Shown: piece by piece, positions 9,413 to 17,986 of the stretch
Numbering within the stretch: position 1 is the stretch's first letter
Layout: each line of letters opens with the position of its first letter
NCBI RefSeq assembly: GCF_000304315.1
Contig: NC_018485.1
Span: 1,644,501-1,708,500, forward strand
DNA: 64,000 nt
Reading direction: 5' to 3'
Source of the DNA: Methylocystis sp. SC2
Lineage (GTDB): Bacteria > Pseudomonadota > Alphaproteobacteria > Rhizobiales > Beijerinckiaceae
Made by a program: the position numbers and the translations under genes
The notes under the pieces: model-generated
Told to the model about the DNA's origin: nothing
Database searches by the model: none
The model's input: the letters and a program-made list of their open reading frames with translations, nothing else

Positions 9413-9681
9413 GCGGCCGCCTCGCGCTTCAAACGGGCGTGACGCAGGTATTCCTCAGGCGCCTCAAGACCCGCATCATTAATCTCGTATTCGTCGTAAG
9501 GCGCTCCAGATGGAAATGCGCCGATCTTGCCGTTAGCCGACACCCAGCCGCGCGCGATAATTGCGCGATCGGTTGGTGTGACATAGTTCTCTCTTCGCGA
9601 CGCGTGGATCACGCCTCCATATTGTCCGCAGAACAGGCCGGCGAGCCTCTTCGCTTGAGATGACGTGGCGCGCTTGGTCAT
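9409..9681 (-). CDS. Phage hypothetical protein
   Basis: This encodes 90 residues from the ATG at 9681, chosen because it overlaps the upstream stop as ATGA. The N-terminus is basic (MTKRATSSQAKRLAGLFCGQ) and a central segment GGVIHASRRENYVTPTDR precedes an acidic C-terminal part rich in Glu. No family is recognised, and no membrane segment or signal is present. Confidence 0.6.
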   Translation of the reverse strand: MTKRATSSQAKRLAGLFCGQYGGVIHASRRENYVTPTDRAIIARGWVSANGKIGAFPSGAPYDEYEINDAGLEAPEEYLRHARLKREAAA

Positions 9682-10064
9682 GGCGCGACCTCTTCGCAGA
9701 TTGGAAGATTGGCGAGTTCGAGCAGAACGTCGGCGTGGCAAGGCTCGCCCATAGCGCACCAGCATGCGAGGTTCTTGCCGCGGAGCGAGACAATCGCGTC
9801 TATTGAAGCGTCATTAGTCGCCGCTCGCTTAACGAGCGCGCGCCTGAACAGCGCAACCGCCTCTTCCGCGGTCTCGACACGCTTAGGTGTGAATTCAGTA
9901 AATGGCCATGCCGGTTTTTCGCCAATGACGAACGGATTGCCGAACGGACCCGGCCGCGCACAATTCACCGCTGGCAGTCCATTAACCGAACGCGCGCACT
10001 CTTGCAGGTTGAAGCCTTTGGCGCGCGAGAGGCGAAGGCGGACGGGGCGCGGGGCGTCATTCAT
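9678..10064 (-). CDS. DUF4326 domain-containing phage protein
   Basis: The 128-residue protein matches DUF4326: CARPGPFGNPFVIG near residues 35-48 and LRGKNLACWCAMGEPCHADVLLELAN near 93-118, with conserved Cys/His that could bind metal. The family is common in phages and plasmids and its function is unknown. It is embedded in the early leftward operon, coupled to both neighbours. Confidence 0.85.
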   Translation of the reverse strand: MNDAPRPVRLRLSRAKGFNLQECARSVNGLPAVNCARPGPFGNPFVIGEKPAWPFTEFTPKRVETAEEAVALFRRALVKRAATNDASIDAIVSLRGKNLACWCAMGEPCHADVLLELANLPICEEVAP

Positions 10065-10362
10065 GGAACCAATCCATCGTCGAGTTGCCCCATGACTCTG
10101 GGTTTCCAGCTATCTGCGGCGCAGCGATGCGATCGGTCGCGAGATAGGTCTTCGCGCTCACGTCATAGACCAGCAGTTTTGGAAAGCGCGCCTTAATCTC
10201 GCGAAGATCGATCGACGCCTGGGTCACAGAGACCTCGCCGAGGCGGCGAATATCAGCGCGGTTGATCGTCCCGGTGATCTGCGCGTGATTGATCGCGCGG
10301 GCGAGACGCTCCCGCACAGACAGGCGTAGTCCTTCGAGGCGCTTGTCAGAGGCGTCGATCAT
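10057..10362 (-). CDS. Putative winged-helix phage protein
   Basis: This encodes 101 residues from the ATG at 10362, which overlaps the upstream stop (ATGA); a longer reading upstream is a shadow. The middle part (INRADIRRLGEVSVTQASIDLREI) has the look of an HTH, followed by strand-like KLLVYDVSAKTYLATD resembling a wing. DNA binding is therefore plausible but unproven. A conserved Trp-rich tail ends the protein. Confidence 0.6.
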   Translation of the reverse strand: MIDASDKRLEGLRLSVRERLARAINHAQITGTINRADIRRLGEVSVTQASIDLREIKARFPKLLVYDVSAKTYLATDRIAAPQIAGNPESWGNSTMDWFHE

Positions 10363-10865
10363 CCCGCCTCCGCCTTTCTCTCGACCTCTATCGCATGCGT
10401 GACATGCCAGCCGCCCGTCGCGCGCGGGTAGTTGGCGCAGAGCAGCGGCGCGATCACCCGCTCCCAATCGGCGAGCGCGCACCCGCCCGTGCCATTGTTC
10501 ATGCAGTTGATGTCGAACACGCCGCGTGAGGTTCGCCCTTGGAAGTGCCCGATCCAATGCGTGTAACGATAGCGCGCCGCCATCGGCACGCCGGGCTGCG
10601 TCCAGGGTCCTTCCCATTGAACGCGCACAAGCCCGTAATCAGGCCAGTTCGCGCCGATCTTCCGCCAAGGCTTGCCGACAATACGCAGTGCAGCGTTCAT
10701 CATGGCCGGATTGGTGTAGCGCCGGCCCTCGAAGCCGACAGCAAGCATGATCGGCTTCACCTCGTCGAGCGTCATGTCCATGATCGCGGCGAGCGCGCCG
10801 GGCCCGCAGTTCGCGCCCCATTCGTCATGCGCACGATCGGCGTCGTGGATGGTGAATCGGGTCAT
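10359..10865 (-). CDS. Papain-like/C39-like phage protein of unknown role
   Basis: The 168-residue protein starts near EWGANCGPGALAAIM, with Cys20 at the head of a helix, the arrangement seen in papain-fold peptidases. His103 in RYTHWIGHF and Asp118 in GVFDINCMNNG could complete a triad. No signal peptide is present, so it would act in the cytoplasm. Possible roles are an early-expressed peptidase, a deubiquitinase-like or amidase activity against a host target, or an inactive binder. Annotation pipelines would normally call it hypothetical. Confidence 0.6.
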   Translation of the reverse strand: MTRFTIHDADRAHDEWGANCGPGALAAIMDMTLDEVKPIMLAVGFEGRRYTNPAMMNAALRIVGKPWRKIGANWPDYGLVRVQWEGPWTQPGVPMAARYRYTHWIGHFQGRTSRGVFDINCMNNGTGGCALADWERVIAPLLCANYPRATGGWHVTHAIEVERKAEAG

Positions 10866-11164
10866 GGCGCCGCCTCGCGCTCACCCTCACGAAATCCCAT
10901 CGTCTCTTCCATGCTGCGCTTCATGATGCAGAGCATGTCGTAGACGTCGCGCTTCTCCAGGCCATACGTCATGAGCTTCAACTCGCTGATCGGCAGGCGC
11001 GCCTTCGCGCCGGCGGGACACAGCTTCGCAATCTGGACAAAGCCTTCGATGCGGCCCGACTCGACAAGCGCTTCGAACTCCTCGATCGCGCAGTCGATAT
11101 CGACCTTAGGCCGCAGCTGGGTCGGGCCGATGCCGACAAGCGCCTTGCGCTTCTGCTCACCCAT
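10862..11164 (-). CDS. Phage hypothetical protein
   Basis: The 100-residue, mostly helical protein begins MGEQKRKALVGIGPTQLRPK and is coupled to its neighbours by 4- and 8-bp overlaps. It has no recognised motif and no membrane segment. It is included because of its good start and dense packing in the operon. Confidence 0.6.
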   Translation of the reverse strand: MGEQKRKALVGIGPTQLRPKVDIDCAIEEFEALVESGRIEGFVQIAKLCPAGAKARLPISELKLMTYGLEKRDVYDMLCIMKRSMEETMGFREGEREAAP

Positions 11165-11474
11165 GGTGGGACTCGCTGTCAGTAGCGGCGATGGCCGCGC
11201 GCAAACTTCGGTTGGCTTCTACTTTCGACATCCTCCGCCACGGACGATCTTCTAGGATCGCAACGGCCTCGCAGGCCGATAGCCCGCCGCGGCTTCGAGG
11301 CTGTGCCAGAGATTGACCGTGATTTGTGAGAGCCTGCGCTTCGTGCGCGGAGAGCAGGCTCATCGGGACTGAGATAACGAGAAAGGATTCTCCGCCATCT
11401 CTGATCTGGCGAATATTTTCCTCGGCTCTATAGCCTCCGAGCATTATCGGCATGACGTCGTTCGCCTCACCCAT
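11157..11474 (-). CDS. Phage hypothetical protein
   Basis: The 105-residue protein contains SFLVISVPMSLLSAHEAQAL followed by a low-complexity region and a C-terminal helix. No family is recognised. Overlapping junctions on both sides support translation. Confidence 0.55.
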   Translation of the reverse strand: MGEANDVMPIMLGGYRAEENIRQIRDGGESFLVISVPMSLLSAHEAQALTNHGQSLAQPRSRGGLSACEAVAILEDRPWRRMSKVEANRSLRAAIAATDSESHHG

Positions 11475-11874
11475 GGCGGGACTCCCGTAGCGTGGTCAAG
11501 GCGCGCTTGCGCTTCGCGACCTCGCTTCGAAGGGCGGCCTCAGCGTCGACGAGACACTTCCAGAAGTGATAGATCGGGTCGCAACCGATATCGCTGCCGG
11601 AGGCGATCAAGCTCTGTGACTTCATCTTGCGAACATCGCGCAGTTCCCAATATGACGCGTCGCCATCGCAATCCACGACATAGGCTTCCAAACCGGCGCC
11701 ACGAAAGCGCGCCGACTCGCCGTCGCGATGAAGGCGAAATTGCCACTGCAAATCGAGATAATCGTCCGGGAATGGCCCGCGGACCATGACGGCGCCGAAT
11801 ATCGTCGTTGCGAGGCGCGGCGGGCTTTGGCGCTTTAGTGAGTAGAGGCCAGGCATGATCGGTCGTGGCCCCAC
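11467..11874 (-). CDS. Phage hypothetical protein
   Basis: This encodes 135 residues from a GTG at 11874 with AGGA upstream; an ATG at 11856 would give 129 residues. It contains a Trp/Arg-rich central section (DLQWQFRLHRDGESARFRG) and a helical C-terminus rich in Lys/Arg. No family is recognised. Confidence 0.55.
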   Translation of the reverse strand: MGPRPIMPGLYSLKRQSPPRLATTIFGAVMVRGPFPDDYLDLQWQFRLHRDGESARFRGAGLEAYVVDCDGDASYWELRDVRKMKSQSLIASGSDIGCDPIYHFWKCLVDAEAALRSEVAKRKRALTTLRESRHG

Positions 11875-12113
11875 GATTTCGCGATCCTGACGAATTCGTC
11901 ATAGCCTGGCTCACCTGGGCGTCCGCTCAATTGGGAGATCGGCGTTCCGAGTTTGCGAGGCCCTCCAGGATTGCAGCCGGGGCAATCTGCGAACATCGCG
12001 CCTGCTTCGCCCTCGAAGTAATAGACATCACCTTCGGGCAACTCCGGCCCGATTCCGCAGGCGAAGCGACGCTTGCTGTTCATCTCTTCGTTGTCGATGC
12101 GAATGTGGATCAT
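11835..12113 (-). CDS. Phage hypothetical protein with CPGC motif
   Basis: The 92-residue protein has Cys residues at C19, C44 and C47 (DCPGCNPGG), so a small metal-binding knuckle is possible. The motif sequence GPELPEGDVYYFEGEAG recalls other short phage proteins of unknown function. It overlaps the previous gene by up to 40 bp depending on that start. Confidence 0.6.
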   Translation of the reverse strand: MIHIRIDNEEMNSKRRFACGIGPELPEGDVYYFEGEAGAMFADCPGCNPGGPRKLGTPISQLSGRPGEPGYDEFVRIAKSWGHDRSCLASTH

Positions 12114-12343
12114 CAGTCCGCGACCATTCTGTAATCGAAGGAAACAAGTTCTCTGCGGACCGGCGGCAAGGCTTTTAGTTCTTTGTCGAAGACGGCGAGC
12201 TTTGCCTCGTCATGCGTCTGCGGCTGGACGCAGCGGACGAAAGCCAAAATCTCGACGCCAGCCTCCGTCGATCCTTTCCAGACGCGACATGGTGCGCCTT
12301 CGAAGGTCCTCATTTCATCTGTCGGTTCAAGCGTGAGTTTCAT
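12113..12343 (-). CDS. Phage hypothetical protein
   Basis: The 76-residue protein (MKLTLEPTDEMRTFEGAPCR) looks like a small beta-rich domain. It overlaps both neighbours (TGATG and ATGA). No family is recognised. Confidence 0.6.
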   Translation of the reverse strand: MKLTLEPTDEMRTFEGAPCRVWKGSTEAGVEILAFVRCVQPQTHDEAKLAVFDKELKALPPVRRELVSFDYRMVAD

Positions 12344-13719
12344 CTCGCCTCCGGGAATTCGCTGTATTCCTTGCCGTCGAGCAACCGGCCGGCCTTCCCG
12401 GTCTTTGCGAGATGTCCGTGGCCGTCAGCCCAATAGTCGCGCCAGATCTTGCACGGCTCTCGTCCTTCTTCTGCGGCGCACAGAACGATGTCGTGTCCGT
12501 CAGAAACGATGCGGAATTCATCGCCGTCGGGGAATCGCCAGAAATTCGTTCCCTCTTCGCGGTCGCCAAGCTCTTCGGCGATCTCCCAACGGCCCCATTG
12601 TTTAAAGAAAAACGGGACTTCGGCGGCGGAGCATTGATCGCGCAGCGATCGCGCCCAGGCGGGGTGCATCGGCCGCGCGGCGGGGCCGCTCTCGCCGCCG
12701 CAGATGACCCAATCGATGTATGGATTGGGGGTCTGCCACTGGCCAGCTGAGACGCAATGCACATTCCCTGCCTCGTCAATCACGCGACCGATGTTATTCC
12801 AAGCATGGACGAAGCGGCCTTCGACGAGTGGCTCTCCGTTGCGGACAACGTGGTATTTGCCGATCGTTCCGAGTGGTGGATGGCCGTTCTCGATTGATGA
12901 GCGCAGCCATGCGCTCGGGCCCCTGTTCCAATCCTTTCGCCAGAAATCCATAACTTGTTTCTGGACGATTTCCGGAACCCATGAGGGCCAGTCGAAATCT
13001 GCCCAATCGCGCTCGCTGCGCCGCGTGGCGCGAATATAAGGCGACATGTCGATTGCGCCCAGCATCGGCTCGATCGAAACGAAGCGCATCGCCGCCGGCG
13101 TCGCGAGAAGGTCTGGGATGCGCTCGTCGGCGCGGGGCTGGTCTTCGGCGGTGACGCCGAGCCAGACATTGGGGAGAGGCCAGTCGCAATCCTCAAACAA
13201 ACCAGCTGCACATGGACTGCCTGTCAGCTCCCCCGCCAGCGCCTCCATGTCTTCGCGCCATTGGCCGCTTGCGTGAAAGCACTCGACTGAACTTTGCAGA
13301 TAGCTACGCATTCGCTTCGGCCGCTTCGTCAGCAACGCGAAACGATGCTTCGGGCAGAGCGCCATGACGGCGAAGATGCGATCAAGCCATTCGTCTTTGA
13401 CCCAGTCGCCGAAAATATCGCTCATGCTGCAAACGAACACCCCGCGCGGCGCGCGCCATGACAGCGGCTGCAGCAGCGTCTTTTCGTCTAGAAAGATCTC
13501 GACGTCGCCCCTCTGGCGATGGCCAGGCTTATAAGGCAGGCCGGTGCCGCCGGTGTCGCCGGCCTTGACGTTGAGCGCTTCGGCGTAGCAATGTTCGCAG
13601 GCCGGCGAGACCTTCTCGCAATGCCAGCCGCGCTTGCCGGTCATGACATTGCGCGCGCGGATCGGGTTCCAGGTGACGCCCTTGGGCAGGCCGAGCGACG
13701 CCCATTCGATCTTGGTCAT
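12340..13719 (-). CDS. DUF5131 / phage Gp37-Gp68 family protein
   Basis: The 459-residue protein opens with the family signature IEWASLG..GVTWNPIRARNV and three cysteines in the CX6CX2C spacing (C34, C41, C44; SPACEHCYAE), which suggests iron-sulphur chemistry, possibly of radical-SAM type. Later parts read VFVCSMSDIFGDWV, LPNVWLGVTAEDQ, IDWVICGGESGP and FFFKQWG, all typical. The family is widespread in phages and mobile elements without an assigned reaction. At 459 aa it is longer than the usual ~250-350 because of an insert in the middle (about 240-320). Confidence 0.87.
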   Translation of the reverse strand: MTKIEWASLGLPKGVTWNPIRARNVMTGKRGWHCEKVSPACEHCYAEALNVKAGDTGGTGLPYKPGHRQRGDVEIFLDEKTLLQPLSWRAPRGVFVCSMSDIFGDWVKDEWLDRIFAVMALCPKHRFALLTKRPKRMRSYLQSSVECFHASGQWREDMEALAGELTGSPCAAGLFEDCDWPLPNVWLGVTAEDQPRADERIPDLLATPAAMRFVSIEPMLGAIDMSPYIRATRRSERDWADFDWPSWVPEIVQKQVMDFWRKDWNRGPSAWLRSSIENGHPPLGTIGKYHVVRNGEPLVEGRFVHAWNNIGRVIDEAGNVHCVSAGQWQTPNPYIDWVICGGESGPAARPMHPAWARSLRDQCSAAEVPFFFKQWGRWEIAEELGDREEGTNFWRFPDGDEFRIVSDGHDIVLCAAEEGREPCKIWRDYWADGHGHLAKTGKAGRLLDGKEYSEFPEAR

Positions 13720-14312
13720 GAGCCGGATCGCTCTTTCAGCGCCTCGGCCCGCGCGCGATTGAGTTCGGCCATCGCCTCGTCAGAGCCGCCGCTATCGGGA
13801 TGCGCGGCCTTGGCGCGATGCTTGTAGGCGGCCTCGATCATGAATTCTTCGCTCTCGCGCGGGATGCTGAGAACTTCCCACCATGGCTTTTCGCGCACCG
13901 GCGGCGGAAGCGCTGCGAACCCGTGGAACGCGCGCTCAAGCAGGGCCCCGCCGCCGTGGCGCTCAAGCGCGCGCAGAGCGGCGATCGCGAGTCCGATCGA
14001 GCGGAGATTGTCATGCACCGTCAGGAAGGCGTCGCGCGCCATGACCATCTGCTTTTCCTTACGCGTGAAATAAACGGCGACGCCGGGGTCTTCGATATTG
14101 CGCCGGGCCTGATCAGAGCGCGGCGATCCGTCGCGGTTGAGCGGCAACCAGGAGGAGATCACGATCCCGCCCGCGCCAAGAAGCTCCAGTTCGTGCAGAA
14201 GATCGCGGCGCGCCTTATCGAACGTCGTTTGAAAATGCGTGTTGTGGCGCCGGCGCTCGATCGGCGTATGCGGCCAGCCTTTAGGCCATTGCAGTGGATA
14301 GGCCTGTGTCAT
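13716..14312 (-). CDS. Phage J-domain (DnaJ-like) protein
   Basis: The 198-residue protein ends in a short J domain (about 143-195): WWEVLSIPRESEEFMIEAAYK, then the diagnostic HPD at 171-173. This loop stimulates DnaK ATPase. The N-terminal 140 residues are unlike DnaJ and could be the client- or target-binding part. It may recruit host DnaK to phage replication complexes, as lambda P and host DnaJ do together; that is inference. Confidence 0.78.
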   Translation of the reverse strand: MTQAYPLQWPKGWPHTPIERRRHNTHFQTTFDKARRDLLHELELLGAGGIVISSWLPLNRDGSPRSDQARRNIEDPGVAVYFTRKEKQMVMARDAFLTVHDNLRSIGLAIAALRALERHGGGALLERAFHGFAALPPPVREKPWWEVLSIPRESEEFMIEAAYKHRAKAAHPDSGGSDEAMAELNRARAEALKERSGS

Positions 14313-14638
14313 CTTTTGAGATCCATGGTTTCGGCGCGCTGACTCGCCTGTTCGACCACGGCTTCGATCTGTGTGTCGAAGGTTTCGACGAGGCGCTGCC
14401 CGGCCTCATAGAGCGGCGCCATGAGGTCGCTGACCGCGCGCTTCTCGCGGTCAAGATAGAGGCCCGGCGCGAGGACGGGGCCGAAGCTCTCCATGTCGGC
14501 GCGCTCTTGCTTGAACGCCTCGAACAGCGCGACATGCGGGCGCAGAATGCCTACCGCGGCGTTGAGCGCCAGAGAGGCGGCCTGTAAGGCGGCGCGTCGC
14601 TCGTCGAGCGTCAGTTTGGCGAATGACGACGCGCTCAT
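14309..14638 (-). CDS. Phage hypothetical helical protein
   Basis: The 109-residue, Ala/Glu-rich, almost fully helical protein (FAKLTLDERRAALQAASLAL) has likely coiled-coil segments. No family is recognised. It overlaps both neighbours by 4 bp. Confidence 0.6.
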   Translation of the reverse strand: MSASSFAKLTLDERRAALQAASLALNAAVGILRPHVALFEAFKQERADMESFGPVLAPGLYLDREKRAVSDLMAPLYEAGQRLVETFDTQIEAVVEQASQRAETMDLKR

Positions 14639-15183
14639 GGCTGCGCTCCTCGAAGCGCTGCAAGGATGCGCTCGGCGTGGCGCGCCTGGGCGATCGCGTC
14701 GTCGAGCGCGTTGTGCGCGGTTCCGAACGGCTCGAACGCAATGTCGGGACGTAGGTTCTTTAAGGTGCGGTAGCAGCGCTCGTTGCGGAAGGTCCAGGGC
14801 GCTTCCATGCCGAGCCGTTCGTAGGCTTGGCGCAGCACGACATTATCGAAGCTTGCGCCATTGCCCCAGACCTTTGGTTCGCTGAAAAGCGAGCAATGGG
14901 TTGCGAAACGCCGCAAGGCTTCGCCGATGCCAACCGCAAATTCATCATTAAGCGCCGCCCGCGCAGCATCCGATTGCTTCGCCCACCATTGCACCGTGCG
15001 CGCGGTGATGCATCCGCCTTCGTCCTGCGAGCTTTGCGGATCAACGGCGACGTAGAATTTTCGGCGCGGAAGAAATGCATTATCCTGATTGGAACCGTCG
15101 TCTGAAAACGTCGCCGCGCCGATCGCGACAATGCAGGCGTCTGGCCGCGAGGATAGGGTTTCGAGATCCAGCATGATGTTCAT
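14635..15183 (-). CDS. DnaQ-like 3'-5' exonuclease (Rv2179c-type)
   Basis: The 182-residue protein starts at the ATG at 15183, coupled to the upstream ParB-like gene. ExoI is MLDLETLSSRPDA (D6, E8), ExoII is VWGNGASFDNVVL, and ExoIII lies in HNALDDAIAQA. This is the DEDDh-type layout of the phage exoribonuclease-like group related to Rv2179c. It could trim DNA or RNA during phage replication; the preferred substrate is not readable. Confidence 0.82.
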   Translation of the reverse strand: MNIMLDLETLSSRPDACIVAIGAATFSDDGSNQDNAFLPRRKFYVAVDPQSSQDEGGCITARTVQWWAKQSDAARAALNDEFAVGIGEALRRFATHCSLFSEPKVWGNGASFDNVVLRQAYERLGMEAPWTFRNERCYRTLKNLRPDIAFEPFGTAHNALDDAIAQARHAERILAALRGAQP

Positions 15184-17156
15184 GGCGCGTCGGCCTTTCC
15201 CTTGCGCGCGGCGCGCGCCTTCTTCGCTGGCGCCGGCGGGTGCGCTTCGTCGTCCGCGATCGCCGCGGACATGGCCGCCGCGAGCGTCGTCTCGCCACCG
15301 ACGTGGATCGCGTCGACGCCGGCGTCGGGCAGTTCCCGCGCCGCGGCCCAATCGGCGAAGGGCGCGGGCAGATGGCCTTTGTCATTGGACAGGCGCGCGA
15401 CATAGTCGCCGAGCGCGCCCTTCTTCATCGTCTTGACGCGACCGGCTTCGCCCGCGCCGATCAGCCCCGTGACGCAGCCGAGCGTGACGGATTTCGGCGC
15501 GGTCTCGAAGAAATCGCGCCGGTCGAGCGCGACGTCGAACGCGCCTTTGAGATCGCCGCCGCGCGCCCGCACCGCGGCGCAGATCGCGCCGATCGTCTCG
15601 AACCGCGCCTCGCGCGTGTCGATCGCGGCGGCGATGAGACGAAACAGCGCGACGGAAAGATCGCAGGTCGGCGCGCCCGCGCAGATCTTGAGGGCCGCGT
15701 CGAAACGCGCGCCAGCGATTTCGGCCAGAAGGCTGTCGACCGGCTCCTCCGGCGCGCCGAAGGCTCGCGTGTTCAGCTTGACGACCTCGGCGCCATACTG
15801 ACAGCCGAGCGCCGCGACGGCGAGCATCAGCGCGATGTCGCCGCGCCGACGCGTCACGTCGCGCAGCGCCTGCGTCACCGCCGCGTCGATGACGCCGCGC
15901 AGCGCTCTGCCGGGCTCGGCGAGCGGGTCGGGGATCGCCGCTTCGGCCTTGGCGCTCACCCCACCCGGCTCGCTCGGCTCGCCACCCTCCCCGTCAGAGG
16001 GGAGGGAATCGCCTTCGATTTCGTCACCGCCTTCGCCGGCTTCCGTCTCCGGTTCGGGGATCGGCAGGCCGCGCGTGAAACGGACCCGGCCATAATGATC
16101 GAGATCGGCCACGATGGCATATTGCGCACGCTCTTCGCGTTCGATCATGCGCAGCAGCGCGTCGCGATAAATCATCTCCTGTTCGTCGTGCATCTCACGC
16201 GCACGCATGGGATCGGCGCCGTGCGTCTCTTTGTTGATTTCCTCAAGCCGCGCTTCCTCGGCGACGGAAAAGTCGGGCTCCGGCTCATCGCCGTCGTAAT
16301 CGTTCTCACCCTCGATCAGCGCCGCGCCCCAACCCTCTTCGGACTGGACGCGCGCGGCTTCGGCGCGCAGCGCGTCATTGACGATCCGATGCGCGATCGC
16401 CGGGTCGCGGATGACGATCTCGTCTTCGAAGAGGTTCTCCTCGATGCGCCCGCCGGCGGCGACATAGGCTTCGACGCGCGTCTTGTCGGCGAGCAGGAAC
16501 TTGCCCTCGGGGCCGCTGTTCGACAGCGTCTCGCCGCGCAGCTTGCGGCGGATGCCGACCGCGCCCCATTCATAGTTCGGCTGGCCGGCAAGCGTGTCGA
16601 GCAGCGCCTCCTGCGCCTCGATCGGTCCGGCGGTGAAGGCGATGGCCTGCTCGCGATCGATCTCGCCCAGACGCCACAGGCCGCGCACGCGCGGGCTCAA
16701 TCGGCCCAGCGCCAGGCGCTGCCGGACGTGGCGCGCGTCCTGGCCGAAATGCGTGGCGATCTGCTCAACGCTTGCGCCCGATTCCTCGAGACGGGCGAAG
16801 CTTTCATATTCCTCGACAGGATGCAGCGGCTTCGGCGAGACGCTCAGCATCAGCGCGACCTCGCGCGCTTCGATCTCGTCGCCTTCGACGCGCGTCGCCA
16901 GCGCGTCGCGCTCATCACCTGCCGCGGCGAGCGCGCGTAGGGCACGCCAGCGCCGACCGCCGTCGAGCACTTCGTAGCTGTGCGGATCCTCGGGGCAAGG
17001 GCGCAACTTGATCGGCGATTGCTGGCCGCGGGCGGCGATCATCGCGGCGAGATCGGTGACGTCGCTCTCCATGTCCTGGCGCGGGTTGAGCGGCGAAAGA
17101 CGAATGATGCGGTCGAGCGAAACGGCGACGATCTGTGCGGTGGGTTCGATGGTCAT
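15180..17156 (-). CDS. Large ParB N-terminal-domain phage protein
   Basis: The 658-residue protein begins at the ATG at 17156 (AGGA 11 nt before it); an overlapping ATG at 17174 would add six residues. Residues 10-100 form a ParB/Srx-like domain (LSPLNPRQ, then SPIKLRP..YEVLDGGRRWRAL, the GxRR box), and an HTH follows (SVEQIATHFGQDARHVRQRLAL). The long C-terminal part is acidic then helical and has no recognised domain. Host ParB binds parS and CTP; phage relatives may act as DNA-binding adaptors. A partner ParA is absent, so partition is unlikely. Confidence 0.8.
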   Translation of the reverse strand: MTIEPTAQIVAVSLDRIIRLSPLNPRQDMESDVTDLAAMIAARGQQSPIKLRPCPEDPHSYEVLDGGRRWRALRALAAAGDERDALATRVEGDEIEAREVALMLSVSPKPLHPVEEYESFARLEESGASVEQIATHFGQDARHVRQRLALGRLSPRVRGLWRLGEIDREQAIAFTAGPIEAQEALLDTLAGQPNYEWGAVGIRRKLRGETLSNSGPEGKFLLADKTRVEAYVAAGGRIEENLFEDEIVIRDPAIAHRIVNDALRAEAARVQSEEGWGAALIEGENDYDGDEPEPDFSVAEEARLEEINKETHGADPMRAREMHDEQEMIYRDALLRMIEREERAQYAIVADLDHYGRVRFTRGLPIPEPETEAGEGGDEIEGDSLPSDGEGGEPSEPGGVSAKAEAAIPDPLAEPGRALRGVIDAAVTQALRDVTRRRGDIALMLAVAALGCQYGAEVVKLNTRAFGAPEEPVDSLLAEIAGARFDAALKICAGAPTCDLSVALFRLIAAAIDTREARFETIGAICAAVRARGGDLKGAFDVALDRRDFFETAPKSVTLGCVTGLIGAGEAGRVKTMKKGALGDYVARLSNDKGHLPAPFADWAAARELPDAGVDAIHVGGETTLAAAMSAAIADDEAHPPAPAKKARAARKGKADAP

Positions 17157-17170
17157 AGTCTCGTCGTTCC

Positions 17171-17986
17171 TCATGCGGCGGGTTGTGACGGATCGAGCCT
17201 GATCGGCAGACCGAGAAATGTCGTCCAGCGCGCCCGCACGGCGGCGTTCGCGCCCGGCGCCTTGGCGGCAGGCGCCGGCGGATTTATCCAATCCGGATAG
17301 TCGGCGTCGATGTCGGCGCGCATGGGCATGATCAACCCGAAAGCGTCTAAATCGTGCTGCGCGGCGCGCACGAGATGCGGCGCATGTTTTCCGCTCGAGA
17401 CGATCCTGATCGCCCTGGCTTGCGCATCGCCGCACAACGCCCGGGACAGTCGCCGCAAGTGATGGTGACAGATCGCATCAATCGGGAGCGCCTCGTCAGG
17501 CTTCGCGGCAAGAAGCCCGCGCCAGCTTGGATATGTTCCGTCGATGACGGGCTTGTCCTTGAACTGCACGAGTTGGATTTTCTCGTTCAGTTCGGCGAGC
17601 GCCGCGAAACACGCTTCTGCGCGGTCTTCCATCATCTCTGGCGCAGGCGTCGTGATGAGGCCGGCCCGGTCGGATGTGACGACGATCTTGTAATTATGGT
17701 TGAGCGTTCGGATGGCGTGCGAAACGTCGGCGATGAAGCGCTTGTTGAGATGCACGATCCCGGAACCATTTTCCACGAAGGCGTTTTTATCGCGGATCGC
17801 CACGAGCTTATAGCCGTCGGTCGCGACAAGCACGGCGCCGCCCTCGGCGATGGGTTCGATATTAACGCCGGTGAGATGATAGCGCGTCTCTTCTTGGCCG
17901 ACGCAGAGATGGGCGCGTAGCAGCAGGCCTGCGTCGACAATGCAGCGGAAGGCTGGTTTTTGCGGCTTCGGTTGATCTTCGCTCAT
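17171..17986 (-). CDS. Shortened DnaN-like sliding-clamp protein
   Basis: The 271-residue protein starts at the ATG at 17986, with GGAG 10 nt before it. Residues 36-64 (RYHLTGVNIEP..VLVATDGYKLVAI) match the domain-II signature of the DNA polymerase III beta clamp. DGTYPSW (149-155) matches the linker to the last domain, and LIMPMR (218-223) matches the C-terminal box of DnaN. Full-length clamps have about 370 residues, so domain I appears missing, and about 48 extra residues follow the MPMR box. It may form a modified clamp with host or phage polymerase, or a decoy. Confidence 0.75.
   Translation of the reverse strand: MSEDQPKPQKPAFRCIVDAGLLLRAHLCVGQEETRYHLTGVNIEPIAEGGAVLVATDGYKLVAIRDKNAFVENGSGIVHLNKRFIADVSHAIRTLNHNYKIVVTSDRAGLITTPAPEMMEDRAEACFAALAELNEKIQLVQFKDKPVIDGTYPSWRGLLAAKPDEALPIDAICHHHLRRLSRALCGDAQARAIRIVSSGKHAPHLVRAAQHDLDAFGLIMPMRADIDADYPDWINPPAPAAKAPGANAAVRARWTTFLGLPIRLDPSQPAA

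Noticed and set aside
15240..16940. 566-codon plus-strand frame over the ParB-like gene
   Set aside because: Antisense shadow; low-complexity Arg/Ala composition and no start signal, whereas the minus-strand frame has ParB motifs.
15180..17156. Plasmid-type ParAB partition system
   Set aside because: No ParA ATPase or parS-like repeats are seen nearby, and an integrase and tRNA target point to an integrated prophage.
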